Positions 39,948 through 52,246 are shown, numbered from the stretch's first letter. The stretch is DNA of 64,000 bases from an uncultured Sphingomonadaceae bacterium (GCA_913060895.1 CAJXSN010000001.1:186001-250000), one strand, 5' to 3'. Notes: generated from the sequence alone by a model not told the origin. Program-made: numbers and translations.

Positions 39948-39966
39948 GCCGGCCGTAACGGCCGGC
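39948..39966. other. Strong inverted repeat between ferredoxin and cysK genes
   Basis: gccggccgt-a-acggccggc, 9-bp perfect arms; no U-tract on either side in the - strand transcript direction. Confidence 0.6.
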
Positions 39967-39979
39967 GCGATGCCGCGCC

Positions 39980-40297
39980 TTAATCTTCAGGCGCGATAGT
40001 CACCTTCAGGCCATCCAGATCATCCGTGAAAGGAATCTGGCAGGACAGACGCGATGTTTCCGCGCGATGGTCGGAGGATTCCAGCAGGTCGTCCTCGTCT
40101 TCGCCCATCGAAGGCAGTTTGTCTGTAAACGCCGGATCGACAACGATATGGCATGTCGCGCAGGAGCAGCAGCCGCCACACAGCGCCAGCAATTCATCGA
40201 AACCATTGTCACGGATTGCTTCCATGACGGTGACGCCATTATCCACGTCGATCGAGGATTCTTCACCTTCGCGCGTAACGACTACCAGCTTGGGCAT
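39980..40297 (-). CDS. 2Fe-2S ferredoxin (adrenodoxin type)
   Basis: [16 protein letters not shown] 2Fe-2S ligand motif; [10 protein letters not shown]-terminal Cys. Confidence 0.93.
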   Translation of the reverse strand: MPKLVVVTREGEESSIDVDNGVTVMEAIRDNGFDELLALCGGCCSCATCHIVVDPAFTDKLPSMGEDEDDLLESSDHRAETSRLSCQIPFTDDLDGLKVTIAPED

Positions 40298-40431
40298 AAT
40301 GCGTGTCTTCCTGTCTGCTGCGTTTTTTACGATGACTCCAAAGGAGTTTCAATCGCGGCTGCTAGGCGGTGGGGCAGAATTACGCAAGAGAGGGCTGAAG
40401 GCCGCATCATATGTGATAGGAAACAGCACTC

Positions 40432-41052
40432 ATGGGACTAACCGCAGCGCAAATCGAAACCGCACTGGACGATCTGGCATCGCATGAGCCGAAGATTGCG
40501 GCGGCCCTGAAAGTCGCCGGATACCCCGAACCGCGCAGCCGCCCGACAGGCTACATCACCTTGCTGCGCACCATAGTGGGCCAACAGGTAAGTGTCGCGG
40601 CAGCGGCCAGCGTCTGGCGCAAGCTGGAGGCCGAGCTGGGCGAGGAAATGGAAGCAAAGGAATTGCTGGCCCGCGATTTCGACACGCTGCGCGCCTGCGG
40701 TTTGTCCCGCCAGAAACAGGGCTATGCCCGGTCGCTTTGCGAACTGGTCGGGAGCGGTGCGCTGAACCTCGATACCTTGCCTGCGGATGACGAGGCAGCG
40801 ATTGCCGAACTGACCACGATCAAGGGGATCGGGCGCTGGTCGGCAGAGATTTATCTGCTGTTTGCAGAAGGGCGCACCGATATCTGGCCTGCCGGCGACC
40901 TGGCCGTACAGAAGGCTGTCGGGCGCATTATGCAGCTGGGTGAAAATCTGCCCAGTGAAAAGGAAGTCCGCGCCGTTGCAGAGGCGTGGCGCCCGCATCG
41001 CGGCGCTATGGCGGTTTTCGCCTGGCATACCTACAACATGGACGCGATCTGA
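40432..41052 (+). CDS. DNA-3-methyladenine glycosylase II family protein
   Basis: Helix-hairpin-helix LTTIKGIGRWSAEIYLLFAEGRTDIWPAGDLAVQKA typical of AlkA/HhH-GPD. Confidence 0.92.
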   Translation: MGLTAAQIETALDDLASHEPKIAAALKVAGYPEPRSRPTGYITLLRTIVGQQVSVAAAASVWRKLEAELGEEMEAKELLARDFDTLRACGLSRQKQGYARSLCELVGSGALNLDTLPADDEAAIAELTTIKGIGRWSAEIYLLFAEGRTDIWPAGDLAVQKAVGRIMQLGENLPSEKEVRAVAEAWRPHRGAMAVFAWHTYNMDAI

Positions 41053-41071
41053 CCGCGCAGGAGTTGCACTC

Positions 41072-43141
41072 ATGACAATCCGCACCAAATCAATGGCGTT
41101 CATGGCCGCTGTGTCCATGCTCGCAGTGACGGGCACACCGCAGGCCGCCCTCGCCCATAATCACGCCCAATCCGGAGCACACATGACCACAGCATTCACC
41201 GAAGCCCCGCTCATCCCGCGTGAAGCGCTGTTCGGCAACCCCACCCGCGCTGGCGGGCAGATCAGCCCGGATGGCAAATGGCTCGGTTGGCTGGCGCCCG
41301 ATAATGGTGTGCTGAATGTCTGGGTTGCGCCTGCCGACGCGCCGGAAGATGCCCGTGTTCTAACAAAGGCCACCGACCGCCCGATCCGCCAGTATTTCTT
41401 CGCTCCGGACAGCCAGAGCATCTTGTATATCCAAGACAAGGGCGGCGATGAAAACTACCTGCTCTACGGCGTAAATATCGCCAGCGGCACCGAGACGACA
41501 CTAACCGACTTTGAAGATACACGGGTCGATATCGTTGGTGCATCGGACCGGTTCAAAGACAAGATACTGGTGGGCCTGAACAACCGCGATGCGCGGTTTC
41601 ACGATGTTCACCTGCTGGATCTGAACACCGGAACGCTGGAATTGGTAATCCAGAACGACAGCTATGCCGGGTTTCTGGCGGACGACAATCTGGATCTGCG
41701 AATGGCCGTCCGGCCCAATGCGGCAGGCGGAATGGATTTCTTCAGGATCGAAGGCAATGTGGTGGAGGAAGAGCCATTCAGCAGCACCGATCTGGCAGAT
41801 TCGCTGACCACCAGCCCGGCGGGGTTCACCCGTGACGGCAGCACGCTTTACTGGACCGACAGCAGAGGCCGCGACACTGCCGCGCTGACCGCAACAGACA
41901 TGGCAACCGGTGAAACCCGTGTGATTGCAGAAGACGAGCGGGCCGATATTGTCGGCACGATCCGCGATCAGGATACCGGCGAAGTGAAAGCCTATTCTGT
42001 CGACTATCTGAAAACCGAATGGACGGCGCTGGACCCTGAAATAGGCGCCGCGCTGGATTGGCTGGGTGACCATCTGGAGGGCGAGTACGGCATCAGTTCA
42101 CGGACCGACGACGATCGCCGGTGGATCGTTTGGAACGACCCGCTGGTAAGCCCCGGCAAGGTTTACATTTTTGACCGTGATGCCGAAACACTGACCGAAC
42201 TCTACACCTCCCGCCCCGAACTGGAAGGTGCCCCGCTGCAGCCCATGCAGACGCTGGAAATTACCAGCCGCGACGGGTTGACGCTGACCTCTTACCTGAC
42301 CCTGCCACCGGGCACGGATACGAATGCGGACGGTGTGCCGGACAAAGCGGTGCCTATGGTTCTGCTGGTACATGGCGGCCCGTGGGCGCGCGACGGCTAC
42401 GGGTTCAACAGCTCCCACCAATGGCTCGCCAATCGCGGCTATGCGGTGCTCAGCACGAACTTTCGCGGCTCGACCGGCTTCGGCAAGACCTTCATCTCGG
42501 CAGGCGACCTCGAATGGGGCCGCAAAATGCACGATGATCTGCTGGATGCCGTGAACTGGGCAGTGACACGCGGTATCACCACGCAGGACAAAGTCGCCAT
42601 TATGGGCGGTTCCTACGGCGGCTATGCTACATTGGCCGGTCTGGCATTTACGCCGGAGGAATTCGCCTGCGGTGTCGATATTGTCGGCCCATCCAATCTC
42701 GAAACGCTGCTGAAGACGATCCCGGCATATTGGGAGCCGCTGATTGCGCAGTTCCACGAACGGATGGGCAATCCCAATACCCCGGAAGGCCTGGCGATGC
42801 TGAAGGAGCGCAGCCCGCTTTATTCGGCACAGAACATCACCAAGCCACTGCTGATCGGTCAGGGCGCTAATGATCCGCGCGTCAATCAGGCGGAAAGCGA
42901 CCAGATCGTAGAAGCGATGAAAGCCAACGGAATTCCTGTGACTTATGTCCTTTATCCCGATGAAGGCCACGGCTTTGCCAAGCCGGAAAACAACATTGCC
43001 TTCAACGCAGTAGCCGAGAACTTCCTCGCCACCTGCCTCGGCGGCCGCGCAGAGCCGATTGGCGATACCGTAAAGGCATCGACAGCCGAAATCGTCGAAG
43101 GAACAGACTTCGTGCAGGGTTTATCTGAATCCATGAAATAG
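41072..43141 (+). CDS. S9 family peptidase (prolyl oligopeptidase-like), secreted
   Basis: Signal peptide MTIRTKSMAFMAAVSMLAVTGTPQAALAH; GGSYGGYATLAGLAF nucleophile motif; HGGPWARDGYGF; DEGHGF. Confidence 0.92.
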   Translation: MTIRTKSMAFMAAVSMLAVTGTPQAALAHNHAQSGAHMTTAFTEAPLIPREALFGNPTRAGGQISPDGKWLGWLAPDNGVLNVWVAPADAPEDARVLTKATDRPIRQYFFAPDSQSILYIQDKGGDENYLLYGVNIASGTETTLTDFEDTRVDIVGASDRFKDKILVGLNNRDARFHDVHLLDLNTGTLELVIQNDSYAGFLADDNLDLRMAVRPNAAGGMDFFRIEGNVVEEEPFSSTDLADSLTTSPAGFTRDGSTLYWTDSRGRDTAALTATDMATGETRVIAEDERADIVGTIRDQDTGEVKAYSVDYLKTEWTALDPEIGAALDWLGDHLEGEYGISSRTDDDRRWIVWNDPLVSPGKVYIFDRDAETLTELYTSRPELEGAPLQPMQTLEITSRDGLTLTSYLTLPPGTDTNADGVPDKAVPMVLLVHGGPWARDGYGFNSSHQWLANRGYAVLSTNFRGSTGFGKTFISAGDLEWGRKMHDDLLDAVNWAVTRGITTQDKVAIMGGSYGGYATLAGLAFTPEEFACGVDIVGPSNLETLLKTIPAYWEPLIAQFHERMGNPNTPEGLAMLKERSPLYSAQNITKPLLIGQGANDPRVNQAESDQIVEAMKANGIPVTYVLYPDEGHGFAKPENNIAFNAVAENFLATCLGGRAEPIGDTVKASTAEIVEGTDFVQGLSESMK

Positions 43142-43238
43142 GCTTGCGCGATGCTTTATTGCTGACAAAAGGGGCTGCATGGTTTTAATATGACGCGGTG
43201 TAGAATATTTTGTGGTCACACGAGAGAGAATGGCAATT

Positions 43239-44045
43239 ATGGCAACGCGCAAGGCAATCTTCATCACCGGCGGCGGATCTGGTATCGGACGCGCCATTGC
43301 GCTGCGATTTGCCCGCGAGGGCTGGTTCATCGGCCTCGGCGATATCAATGAAGACGGAATGCGCGAGACCGAAGGCCTGATCGGCAATGGCTTTACCTAT
43401 CGCCATGTTCTCGATGTGCGTGACCGCGCGGCATGGGATGTAGCGCTGGAAGCATTCAGCCTGGCTGCCGGTGACCGGATTGACGTGATGGCCAACAATG
43501 CCGGCATTCCGTTAGGCGGATCGTTGCAGGAAAACAGCCCCGAAGAAATCGAACGCTGTCTCGATATCAATCTGAAAGGCACATTTTTCGGTGCACAGGC
43601 CGTCATGCCGTATCTGATGAAGACCGCGCCGGGATCTTGCCTCCTCAACACCTCAAGCGCAGCCGGCCTTTACGGTTCCGGCGGCGCAAGCGTCTACTCG
43701 GCGTCCAAGTTCGGAGTACGTGCCCTGACGGAAAGTCTGGACGCGGAATGGGCAGAGCACGGGATCGAAGTCCGCTCTCTGATGCCCAGCTTTATCGACA
43801 CGCCGTTGCTCGATCAGGCTCCCAACGCCAAGGCGAACGAGCAAATCCGCCAGAGGGTAACCGATGGCGGGTTGGAAATTACGCCAGTGGAAGAAGTGGG
43901 CAATGCCGCATGGAAGGCCGTGCATGGCAAAGAATTGCATGTGAAAGTCGGCAGGACCGCCAACAAGATGGCTTTTGCTTCGCGCTGGATGCCGGGCCGC
44001 GTGCGCAAAATGTCGCGCAACAACAATCGCCCGCTCGGCCGCTAA
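43239..44045 (+). CDS. SDR family oxidoreductase
   Basis: FITGGGSGIGRAIALRFA; NNAGIP; YSASKFGVRAL catalytic motif. Start among in-frame Met residues 43212/43230/43239 uncertain. Confidence 0.88.
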   Translation: MATRKAIFITGGGSGIGRAIALRFAREGWFIGLGDINEDGMRETEGLIGNGFTYRHVLDVRDRAAWDVALEAFSLAAGDRIDVMANNAGIPLGGSLQENSPEEIERCLDINLKGTFFGAQAVMPYLMKTAPGSCLLNTSSAAGLYGSGGASVYSASKFGVRALTESLDAEWAEHGIEVRSLMPSFIDTPLLDQAPNAKANEQIRQRVTDGGLEITPVEEVGNAAWKAVHGKELHVKVGRTANKMAFASRWMPGRVRKMSRNNNRPLGR

Positions 44046-44054
44046 GGCTGTACG

Positions 44055-44345
44055 CTACAGCAGCGCGTCGATCGCCTTGGCCATTTTTACATCGCGCTGT
44101 GACAAGCCGTCTGCATCATGCGTTGTCAGAGTGATCTCCACCGTGTTGTAAACATTGGACCATTCAGGATGATGCTCCTGCGTTTCGGCAATCAGCGCAA
44201 CGCGGTTCATAAAGCCCCACGCTTCGCTGAAGTCGGAAAATTTGAATGTCCTCTCGATCGCGTCTTTGCCTTCTGAGAGACGCCAGTCTGTTAACGCACT
44301 TAACCAGGTTGCGCGTTCCTGTTCGCTTAGCTTGGTCACGGGCAT
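44055..44345 (-). CDS. phhB: 4a-hydroxytetrahydrobiopterin dehydratase
   Basis: ATG 44345: [23 protein letters not shown]...[41 protein letters not shown] is the pterin-4a-carbinolamine dehydratase signature. Confidence 0.95.
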   Translation of the reverse strand: MPVTKLSEQERATWLSALTDWRLSEGKDAIERTFKFSDFSEAWGFMNRVALIAETQEHHPEWSNVYNTVEITLTTHDADGLSQRDVKMAKAIDALL

Positions 44346-44412
44346 TGCTCGGGTTCCTCGATAATCGGCTGGACGTTGTGGACATGCAGGCTTTCGCTTA
44401 TCGCGTGCATCC

Positions 44413-44988
44413 ATGCAAGCGCATCTCTCCGCAACCGATCTGTCGTGCAGGCGCGGCGAGCGCCTGCTGTTCAGCGGATTGCAACTGGCGCTGGACTCTG
44501 GCGATGCGTTGCATGTGACCGGCCCTAACGGAGTAGGCAAGACCAGCCTGATCCGCATTCTGGCAGGGCTGACACGGCCTTTTGTTGGCGCAGTGGAGCG
44601 CGTTGGCCGTGTCGCTATGCTGGACGAACGGCTGGCGCTGGACACCGACCACACCTTGCGCACGGCTTTACAGTTCTGGGAGCGGCTGGACGGCGTTCCG
44701 GCAAGTCCGGGCACACACGCCAAGCTGGGCCTCCTTCCCCTGCTCGACATACCCGTCCGATATCTCTCGACCGGCCAACGCAAGCGCGCGGCGCTGGCCC
44801 GGATGGCTGCGCAAGGTGCCAATATCTGGCTGCTCGACGAACCGCTGAACGGGCTGGATACCGACGCGCAGGAGACAGTGGCCGCAATGATAGCCGCGCA
44901 CCGCGAGGCGGGCGGCGTATGCGTCATCGCTTCGCACCAGCCGACCGGCCTCAATCTTTCACAACTGGCTCTTGAGCCTCCAAAGTGA
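44413..44988 (+). CDS. ccmA: Heme ABC exporter ATP-binding protein CcmA
   Basis: [22 protein letters not shown] Walker [29 protein letters not shown]. Confidence 0.92.
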   Translation: MQAHLSATDLSCRRGERLLFSGLQLALDSGDALHVTGPNGVGKTSLIRILAGLTRPFVGAVERVGRVAMLDERLALDTDHTLRTALQFWERLDGVPASPGTHAKLGLLPLLDIPVRYLSTGQRKRAALARMAAQGANIWLLDEPLNGLDTDAQETVAAMIAAHREAGGVCVIASHQPTGLNLSQLALEPPK

Positions 44989-45644
44989 GCACGTTCCTCA
45001 CCCTTCTGCGACGCGATCTTGGTCTTCTGCTGATCGGCGGATCGCGCGGCGGAGCCTTTCTGCCGCTGGTTTTCTTTCTGGCTGTGGCGATGCTTTTTCC
45101 ATTCGCCGTCGGACCGGATCCGACCCTACTGGCCCGCACTGGCGGAGGAGTGCTGTGGGTTGCTGCACTACTGGCAGCGATCCTGCCGCTTGACCGGTTG
45201 GTAAAGGACGATTTGGAGAATGGTGTCTTCGATCAGTTCGCTCTGCGCGGTGTGGCTGAGGAAAGCGCTATGGCCGCACGTCTGCTGGCGCATTGGCTTG
45301 CTTTCGCCCCGTTGCTATTGTTGGCTTGCATGCCCGCTGCTGCCTTGCTGGGCCTGAACGGGAATATGCTTCGTCAGGTTGTGCTGGGATTGGTGGCAGG
45401 GACGCCGGGTCTGGCAGCTATCGGCCTGATAGTGTCCGCCGTTATGGCATCCATACGCGCTGGCACTGCGCTGGCCGGATTGCTACTGCTTCCCCTTGCC
45501 GCGCCTGTGCTGATTTTCGGGGCAGGCGCGCTCTCCCGGCCAGAAAGCGCAGGCCTCGCGTTAGCCGGAACAGTCAGTCTGGCGCTTTGTGCGCTCGCCC
45601 CGTTTGCCGCCGGTGCGGCGATCAGGGCCGCGCGCGAGGCTTAG
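44985..45644 (+). CDS. ccmB: Heme exporter protein CcmB
   Basis: Multi-TM 219 aa; [59 protein letters not shown]; 4-nt overlap with ccmA. Confidence 0.92.
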   Translation: MSTFLTLLRRDLGLLLIGGSRGGAFLPLVFFLAVAMLFPFAVGPDPTLLARTGGGVLWVAALLAAILPLDRLVKDDLENGVFDQFALRGVAEESAMAARLLAHWLAFAPLLLLACMPAAALLGLNGNMLRQVVLGLVAGTPGLAAIGLIVSAVMASIRAGTALAGLLLLPLAAPVLIFGAGALSRPESAGLALAGTVSLALCALAPFAAGAAIRAAREA

Positions 45645-46468
45645 TACGGCGGCTTATGCAACCCCTTGGGGCTGGCCGTGAAAATTTCTACGCCGTTACC
45701 AGTCAATCCGATCGAATGCTCGAATTGCGCGGACAGCGATTTGTCACGGGTCACGGCAGTCCAACCGTCTTTCAAAATTTTCGCCCATGGCCGGCCCAGA
45801 TTGATCATCGGTTCGATGGTGAAGAACATCCCTGCCTTCAGTTCCGGTCCGGTGCCGGCTTCAGCCTGATGAACCACTTCGGGTTCGTCGTGAAACATCC
45901 GGCCCAGACCATGCCCGCAAAATTCGCGAACTACGCCATAGCGATATTGTTGGGCGTGGGCCGCAATCGCTGCGCCGATATCGCCCAGCCGGGCACCAGG
46001 CTGGCCTGCCGCTTCGATTCCCAACATAAGACATTGATGGGTCACATCGACCAATCGCTTCGCCTTCAATGGGGGATCGCCTGCGAAAAACATCCGGCTG
46101 GTGTCGCCATGCCACCCGTCGAGTAGCGGTGTAATATCGATGTTCAGGATGTCTCCATCCTTCAACGCCTTGTCACCCGGAATGCCGTGACAGATCACAT
46201 GGTTCAGGGAAATGCAGCTGCTATGCTTATATCCGCGATACCCCATCGTCGCGGGAACCGCACCCGCATCCAGCGTCATGTTTCGGATCGCTGTGTCCAG
46301 TTCTGATGTGGTGACCCCGGGTTCCACCATAGTGGTCACCTCGTCGAGAATCTCGGCAGCCAGCTTCCCGGCAGCGCGCATTCCGGCGAAACCGCTTTCG
46401 TCATGCAACTTGATCGTACCGTCGCGCTGTACATCATCGGCGGCAGTGATGGTCTGATATTCAGTCAT
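45641..46468 (-). CDS. map: Type I methionyl aminopeptidase
   Basis: CISLNHVICHGIPGDKALKDGDILNIDITPLLDGWHGDTSRMF; EFCGHGLGRMFHDEPEV. Confidence 0.95.
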   Translation of the reverse strand: MTEYQTITAADDVQRDGTIKLHDESGFAGMRAAGKLAAEILDEVTTMVEPGVTTSELDTAIRNMTLDAGAVPATMGYRGYKHSSCISLNHVICHGIPGDKALKDGDILNIDITPLLDGWHGDTSRMFFAGDPPLKAKRLVDVTHQCLMLGIEAAGQPGARLGDIGAAIAAHAQQYRYGVVREFCGHGLGRMFHDEPEVVHQAEAGTGPELKAGMFFTIEPMINLGRPWAKILKDGWTAVTRDKSLSAQFEHSIGLTGNGVEIFTASPKGLHKPPY

Positions 46469-46507
46469 ACCGATGCATGTAGCGCCTTGCCACACCGATT
46501 GCGAGTG

Positions 46508-47326
46508 TCAGCGAGCTGTTGCGAAAGCAGAACGATACTGCGGTGCGACCACGCTCATGATTCCCGTATCGACAGGCAGGATTATCTCGTAATCCCCTTC
46601 GGCAAAGCCTCCGGCGACATACGGCGCAAAATAGAAGCCGATCCGGTCAAATATTTCCCCATTGGAGGACCCGAAGAATATAGTGGCTTTCTTCACGTCG
46701 ACACATTCCCACGCCGTTCCTTCGCCAGGCTGGTCCACATCCCGTCGTTCGGACCTCTGTATGTTCAAAATCCGGCATATTTCATCACCTGCTTTGCCCT
46801 GCAGTGCGGCACTCGAAATGAAAAAATCGGCCGGATTAACAGCACGATCTGTGTTCTTGTTCCAGACAAATGATTCCCGCCCACCGATGCCGTGCGCGCC
46901 GCCGAAATAAAGGTGAAATTCGCTCGCTAGACTGAGCCATTCCGGAAGGTCGGCAATAACAGACCATTTGGTAGCAGAGCTGTGTCTGAGGTAGTTGTAG
47001 TTTCTTTCCTGCGCGGACGACCTGTCTTCATTCGCCTGACGTTCAAGATCGCTACGTGCTGCATCAAGTCGCCGGTCCAGTTCTTCCTTCAGTTCCGGAA
47101 TGCGTCCCGCTTTCGCAGGATAGGAGTAGGAAAAATCCATGAGGTCGTTTTGAACCGAAACTTCCCTGCCCGTTTCCTGCTTTGGAGGAGGCGGCAGTTC
47201 GGGCGCCTGAACTTTTTCGTCCGGCGAGTCTGTCGAAGGCCCTGCACCGGGTTGTTCGGCAGCCTGAGAACAGGCCGCAAGACCGATTGCGGCAGCCAAA
47301 GCAACAGGGATTGGATGAAAGAGCAT
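46508..47326 (-). CDS. DUF3298/RsiV-like domain lipoprotein
   Basis: ATG 47326: MLFHPIPVALAAAIGLAACSQAAE (lipobox LAAC); EFHLYFGGAHGIGGRESFVWN...FFAPYVAGGFAEGDYEIILPV resembles DUF3298. Confidence 0.8.
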   Translation of the reverse strand: MLFHPIPVALAAAIGLAACSQAAEQPGAGPSTDSPDEKVQAPELPPPPKQETGREVSVQNDLMDFSYSYPAKAGRIPELKEELDRRLDAARSDLERQANEDRSSAQERNYNYLRHSSATKWSVIADLPEWLSLASEFHLYFGGAHGIGGRESFVWNKNTDRAVNPADFFISSAALQGKAGDEICRILNIQRSERRDVDQPGEGTAWECVDVKKATIFFGSSNGEIFDRIGFYFAPYVAGGFAEGDYEIILPVDTGIMSVVAPQYRSAFATAR

Positions 47327-47362
47327 TGGATTTTCCCCGCACGAAGCAGCTAGGGGAGTTTT

Positions 47363-48754
47363 ATGAATGATATTTCCAAACTGATCCAGCCCGACCGCGA
47401 CCAGAACGCGATTGCCCTCCATCTCGTAAACGAAGACGGTTTTGAAGAGTGGACAAAGACCCTGACGGGTGGCCAGCGCGCTGCGCTTTCGGGACAGAAG
47501 TTTACCGGCAAGGGATATCAGGTGGGTATTGTGCCGGACGGCGACAGCTGGTTCGCTGTTGGCGGCGTGGCCAATCCCGATCAGCTTTCCAGCTGGTGCA
47601 TGGCAAAATTGGCCGAAGATCTGCCTGCTGGCACTTACCGCCGTGCGAGTGGCGAGCCCGGCCCTGCTCTGCACGGCTGGCAGACGGCGCAGTACCGCTT
47701 TACCAACTACAAGAAGAATGACCCGCAGGCGACCGGTCCACGCATTCTGCTGACGAAACAGGTCACGGCAATCGAACCCGCTATCGCAGAGGCTGCGGCC
47801 GTGATGCAGGTGATGCGGATGGTCGACACACCTGCCGAGGATATGGGGCCCGCAGGAATAGAGGCCGAATGCGAAGCGCTGGTAAAGGCGCATGGCGCGA
47901 AGATGGAAGTCGTGAGAGGCGATGCGCTGGAGCGGGGTTATCCCATGATCCACGCAGTCGGCCGAGCCGCCGCACGCAACCATGCACCGCGCCTGATGCA
48001 TGTGACATGGGGTAAGAAAAGCGATCCGGTTGTTGCCATCGTCGGTAAAGGCGTCAGCTTCGATTCGGGCGGGCTGGATGTGAAATCAGCCGCCGGAATG
48101 AAGCTGATGAAGAAAGATATGGGCGGCAGTGCACATGCCATCGCGCTGGCTGGTTTGATTATGACTGGCGGCCTGCCAGTGCGCCTCCATCTGCTGATCC
48201 CGGCGGTTGAAAATGCGATTTCTTCCAACGCCTTTCGGCCGGGCGACGTGCTGCAATCGCGCAAGGGTTTGACAGTGGAAATTGGCAATACGGATGCGGA
48301 AGGCCGTTTGATTCTCGGCGATGCGCTGACCCGGGCGAGCGAGGAACAGCCGGAATTGATAATCGACTTCGCCACATTGACCGGCGCGGCGCGGGTGGCC
48401 CTCGGCCCCGATCTGCCAGCCCTGATGACTCGCCGTGACGAGACTGCCGCCGACCTGATCGCCGCGGGCAAGGCGCATGATGACGAGCCGTGGCGCATGC
48501 CTTTGCCAGAGGGGTACCGCGAATATCTCGTCAGCGATATTGCCGATACAAATAACGCGCAGTCCAACCCTTATGCCGGGGCCAGCGTAGCCGGTCTGTT
48601 CCTCGACAAATTCGTCGGCGACGGCATTGATTGGGCGCATTTCGACACCTTCGCCTGGCGACCTTTTGCGAAGCCCGGACGGCCAAAAGGCGGCGCCGCC
48701 TATGGTCTGCGCTCAAGCTGGCATATGCTGCGCGCACGATACAGCGAACAGTAG
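47363..48754 (+). CDS. Leucyl aminopeptidase family (M17) protein
   Basis: VGKGVSFDSGGLDVKSAAGMKLMKKDMGGSAHAIALAGLIM; GNTDAEGRLILGDAL M17 signature. Confidence 0.94.
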   Translation: MNDISKLIQPDRDQNAIALHLVNEDGFEEWTKTLTGGQRAALSGQKFTGKGYQVGIVPDGDSWFAVGGVANPDQLSSWCMAKLAEDLPAGTYRRASGEPGPALHGWQTAQYRFTNYKKNDPQATGPRILLTKQVTAIEPAIAEAAAVMQVMRMVDTPAEDMGPAGIEAECEALVKAHGAKMEVVRGDALERGYPMIHAVGRAAARNHAPRLMHVTWGKKSDPVVAIVGKGVSFDSGGLDVKSAAGMKLMKKDMGGSAHAIALAGLIMTGGLPVRLHLLIPAVENAISSNAFRPGDVLQSRKGLTVEIGNTDAEGRLILGDALTRASEEQPELIIDFATLTGAARVALGPDLPALMTRRDETAADLIAAGKAHDDEPWRMPLPEGYREYLVSDIADTNNAQSNPYAGASVAGLFLDKFVGDGIDWAHFDTFAWRPFAKPGRPKGGAAYGLRSSWHMLRARYSEQ

Positions 48755-48842
48755 CAGTTTGGGGAGCAAGCTTGCGAGGCGGCCTAGCGGTGGCTAAGCG
48801 CCGTCACGAGACGATTGTGCCTCCAGAACAGCGATTACGTAA

Positions 48843-49180
48843 TTGACCGAGCAACCACGCTATAATGTACCTGAAGGACAGCTTTGCCTGTCGGGCCCGG
48901 TCACGCCCCCTGAGAAGGGCGATCTTCCGGTGCGCGGCGATCTCGCTCATATCGCTCTGGCTGGCGCGCATTTCGTGGCGCACTATGCCGTTCCTGATCG
49001 CAAGCATGTCGGCAATAGCAATGCAGCTTTACTGAAGGCACCTATCGATGATGCAGAAGTGGTTCTTGAACTTAAAGCAGGCTCTGCTTTCGAGGCGCTG
49101 GACATGACCAGCGAATGGGTTTGGGGCTGCTGCGGGCCGGAAGGTCCGACGGGTTATATTCGCCGCAGATCGCTCGTCTG

Positions 49181-49181
<1 letters not shown>
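48843..49181 (+). CDS. SH3-like domain-containing protein
   Basis: 112 aa; LRGDLAHIALAGAHFVAHYAVP-type element and GWVWGCCGPEGPTGYIRRRSLV tail resemble bacterial SH3-type domains. Confidence 0.6.
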
Positions 49182-50687
<1,506 letters not shown>

Positions 50688-50741
50688 CGCACTCTTCCAC
50701 CCATTTCTTCAACTTTATTCACACCAATAGGAAACCCGCAC

Positions 50742-52151
50742 ATGTCCAATGTTAAAGACGTCCTGAAGACCATTAAGGATAACGAAATCGAGTGGGTCGA
50801 TCTGCGCTTCACCGATCCGCGAGGCAAGTGGCATCACTTGCAGATGCATGCAGGTGTGATGGATGAGGATGCGCTGGAAGACGGTTTGATGTTCGATGGT
50901 TCATCCATCGAAGGCTGGAAGGTCATCAATGAAAGCGACATGATCCTTAAGCCCGATCTGGCTGCAACCTACATCGACCCTTTCTCCGCCACCCCGATGA
51001 TGGTGCTGGTGTGCGATATTGTAGAGCCTTCCGACGGTCAGTTGTATTCACGTGACCCCCGCTCGACTGCGAAACGCGCTGAATCCTATCTGAAGTCGAC
51101 TGGGATCGGCGATACGGTCTATGTCGGGCCGGAACCTGAATTCTTCATGTTCGACGATGTGCGTTTCGAAGACGGCTATGCTGGCTCTGGTTATACGATC
51201 GACGATATCGAACTTCCGACCAATACCGGCAAGGAATATGAAGGCGGCAATATGGGCCACCGGCCGCGTGCCAAGGGCGGGTACTTCCCCGTCGGTCCGG
51301 TCGACAGTGCAATGGATATCCGCGCCGAAATGGTCACCACCATGCTCGAAATGGGCTTGCCAATGGACAAGCATCACCATGAAGTGGCCGCCGCGCAGCA
51401 CGAGCTGGGAATTACCTTTGGCGAACTGACGCAGACCGCCGACCGGGTGCAGGTTTACAAATATGTCGTCCATCAGGTCGCCCATGCTTACGGCAAGACA
51501 GCAACCTTTATGCCCAAGCCGGTCAAGGACGATAATGGTAGCGGCATGCACACCCATATGTCTATCTGGAAGGACGGTAAGCCTACTTTTGCCGGTAATG
51601 AATATGCCGGCCTGTCGGAAACCTGCCTCCACTACATCGGCGGAGTGATCAAACATGCCAAGGCATGTAACGCCTTCACCAACCCGACGACCAACAGCTA
51701 CAAGCGTCTGGTCCCGGGCTTTGAGGCGCCGGTGCTGCTGGCATACTCCGCGCGGAACCGTTCTGCATCGTGCCGCATCCCTTATGGTGCTGGCGACAAG
51801 GCCAAGCGGGTGGAATTCCGTTTTCCAGACCCACTTGCCAATCCGTATCTGTCGTTCGCTGCCCTGTTGATGGCGGGCCTCGACGGGATCGAGAACAAGA
51901 TCCATCCCGGCGATGCAATGGACAAGAACCTGTACGATCTCCCCCCAGCCGAGCTGGCCGATGTGCCAACCGTGTGCGGTTCGCTGCGCGAAGCACTGGA
52001 AGCGCTGGAAGCGGATCACGAGTTCCTGCTGAAGGGCGACGTGTTCTCCAAGGATCAGCTGGACGCTTATATGGAACTGAAATGGGATGAAGTTTCCCGT
52101 CTGGAGACGACCCCGAGCCCGGTCGAATTCGATATGTATTACAGCGCCTGA
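50742..52151 (+). CDS. glnA: Glutamine synthetase, type I
   Basis: [54 protein letters not shown] motifs. Confidence 0.97.
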   Translation: MSNVKDVLKTIKDNEIEWVDLRFTDPRGKWHHLQMHAGVMDEDALEDGLMFDGSSIEGWKVINESDMILKPDLAATYIDPFSATPMMVLVCDIVEPSDGQLYSRDPRSTAKRAESYLKSTGIGDTVYVGPEPEFFMFDDVRFEDGYAGSGYTIDDIELPTNTGKEYEGGNMGHRPRAKGGYFPVGPVDSAMDIRAEMVTTMLEMGLPMDKHHHEVAAAQHELGITFGELTQTADRVQVYKYVVHQVAHAYGKTATFMPKPVKDDNGSGMHTHMSIWKDGKPTFAGNEYAGLSETCLHYIGGVIKHAKACNAFTNPTTNSYKRLVPGFEAPVLLAYSARNRSASCRIPYGAGDKAKRVEFRFPDPLANPYLSFAALLMAGLDGIENKIHPGDAMDKNLYDLPPAELADVPTVCGSLREALEALEADHEFLLKGDVFSKDQLDAYMELKWDEVSRLETTPSPVEFDMYYSA

Positions 52152-52174
52152 TTTCCAAGGCCTGTTTTATCGAC

Positions 52175-52209
52175 AAAGGGGGCGCCCGGGAAACCGGGCG
52201 CCCCCTTTT
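52175..52209. terminator. Strong rho-independent terminator between convergent glnA and tamB
   Basis: AAAGGGGGCGCCCGG-GAAA-CCGGGCGCCCCCTTTTAT; 15-bp perfect stem with T-rich flank on + and corresponding T-run on -. Confidence 0.9.
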
Positions 52210-52246
52210 ATGTCCGTGGTGCTACGTCCGCAGATTCTATTCAGGC

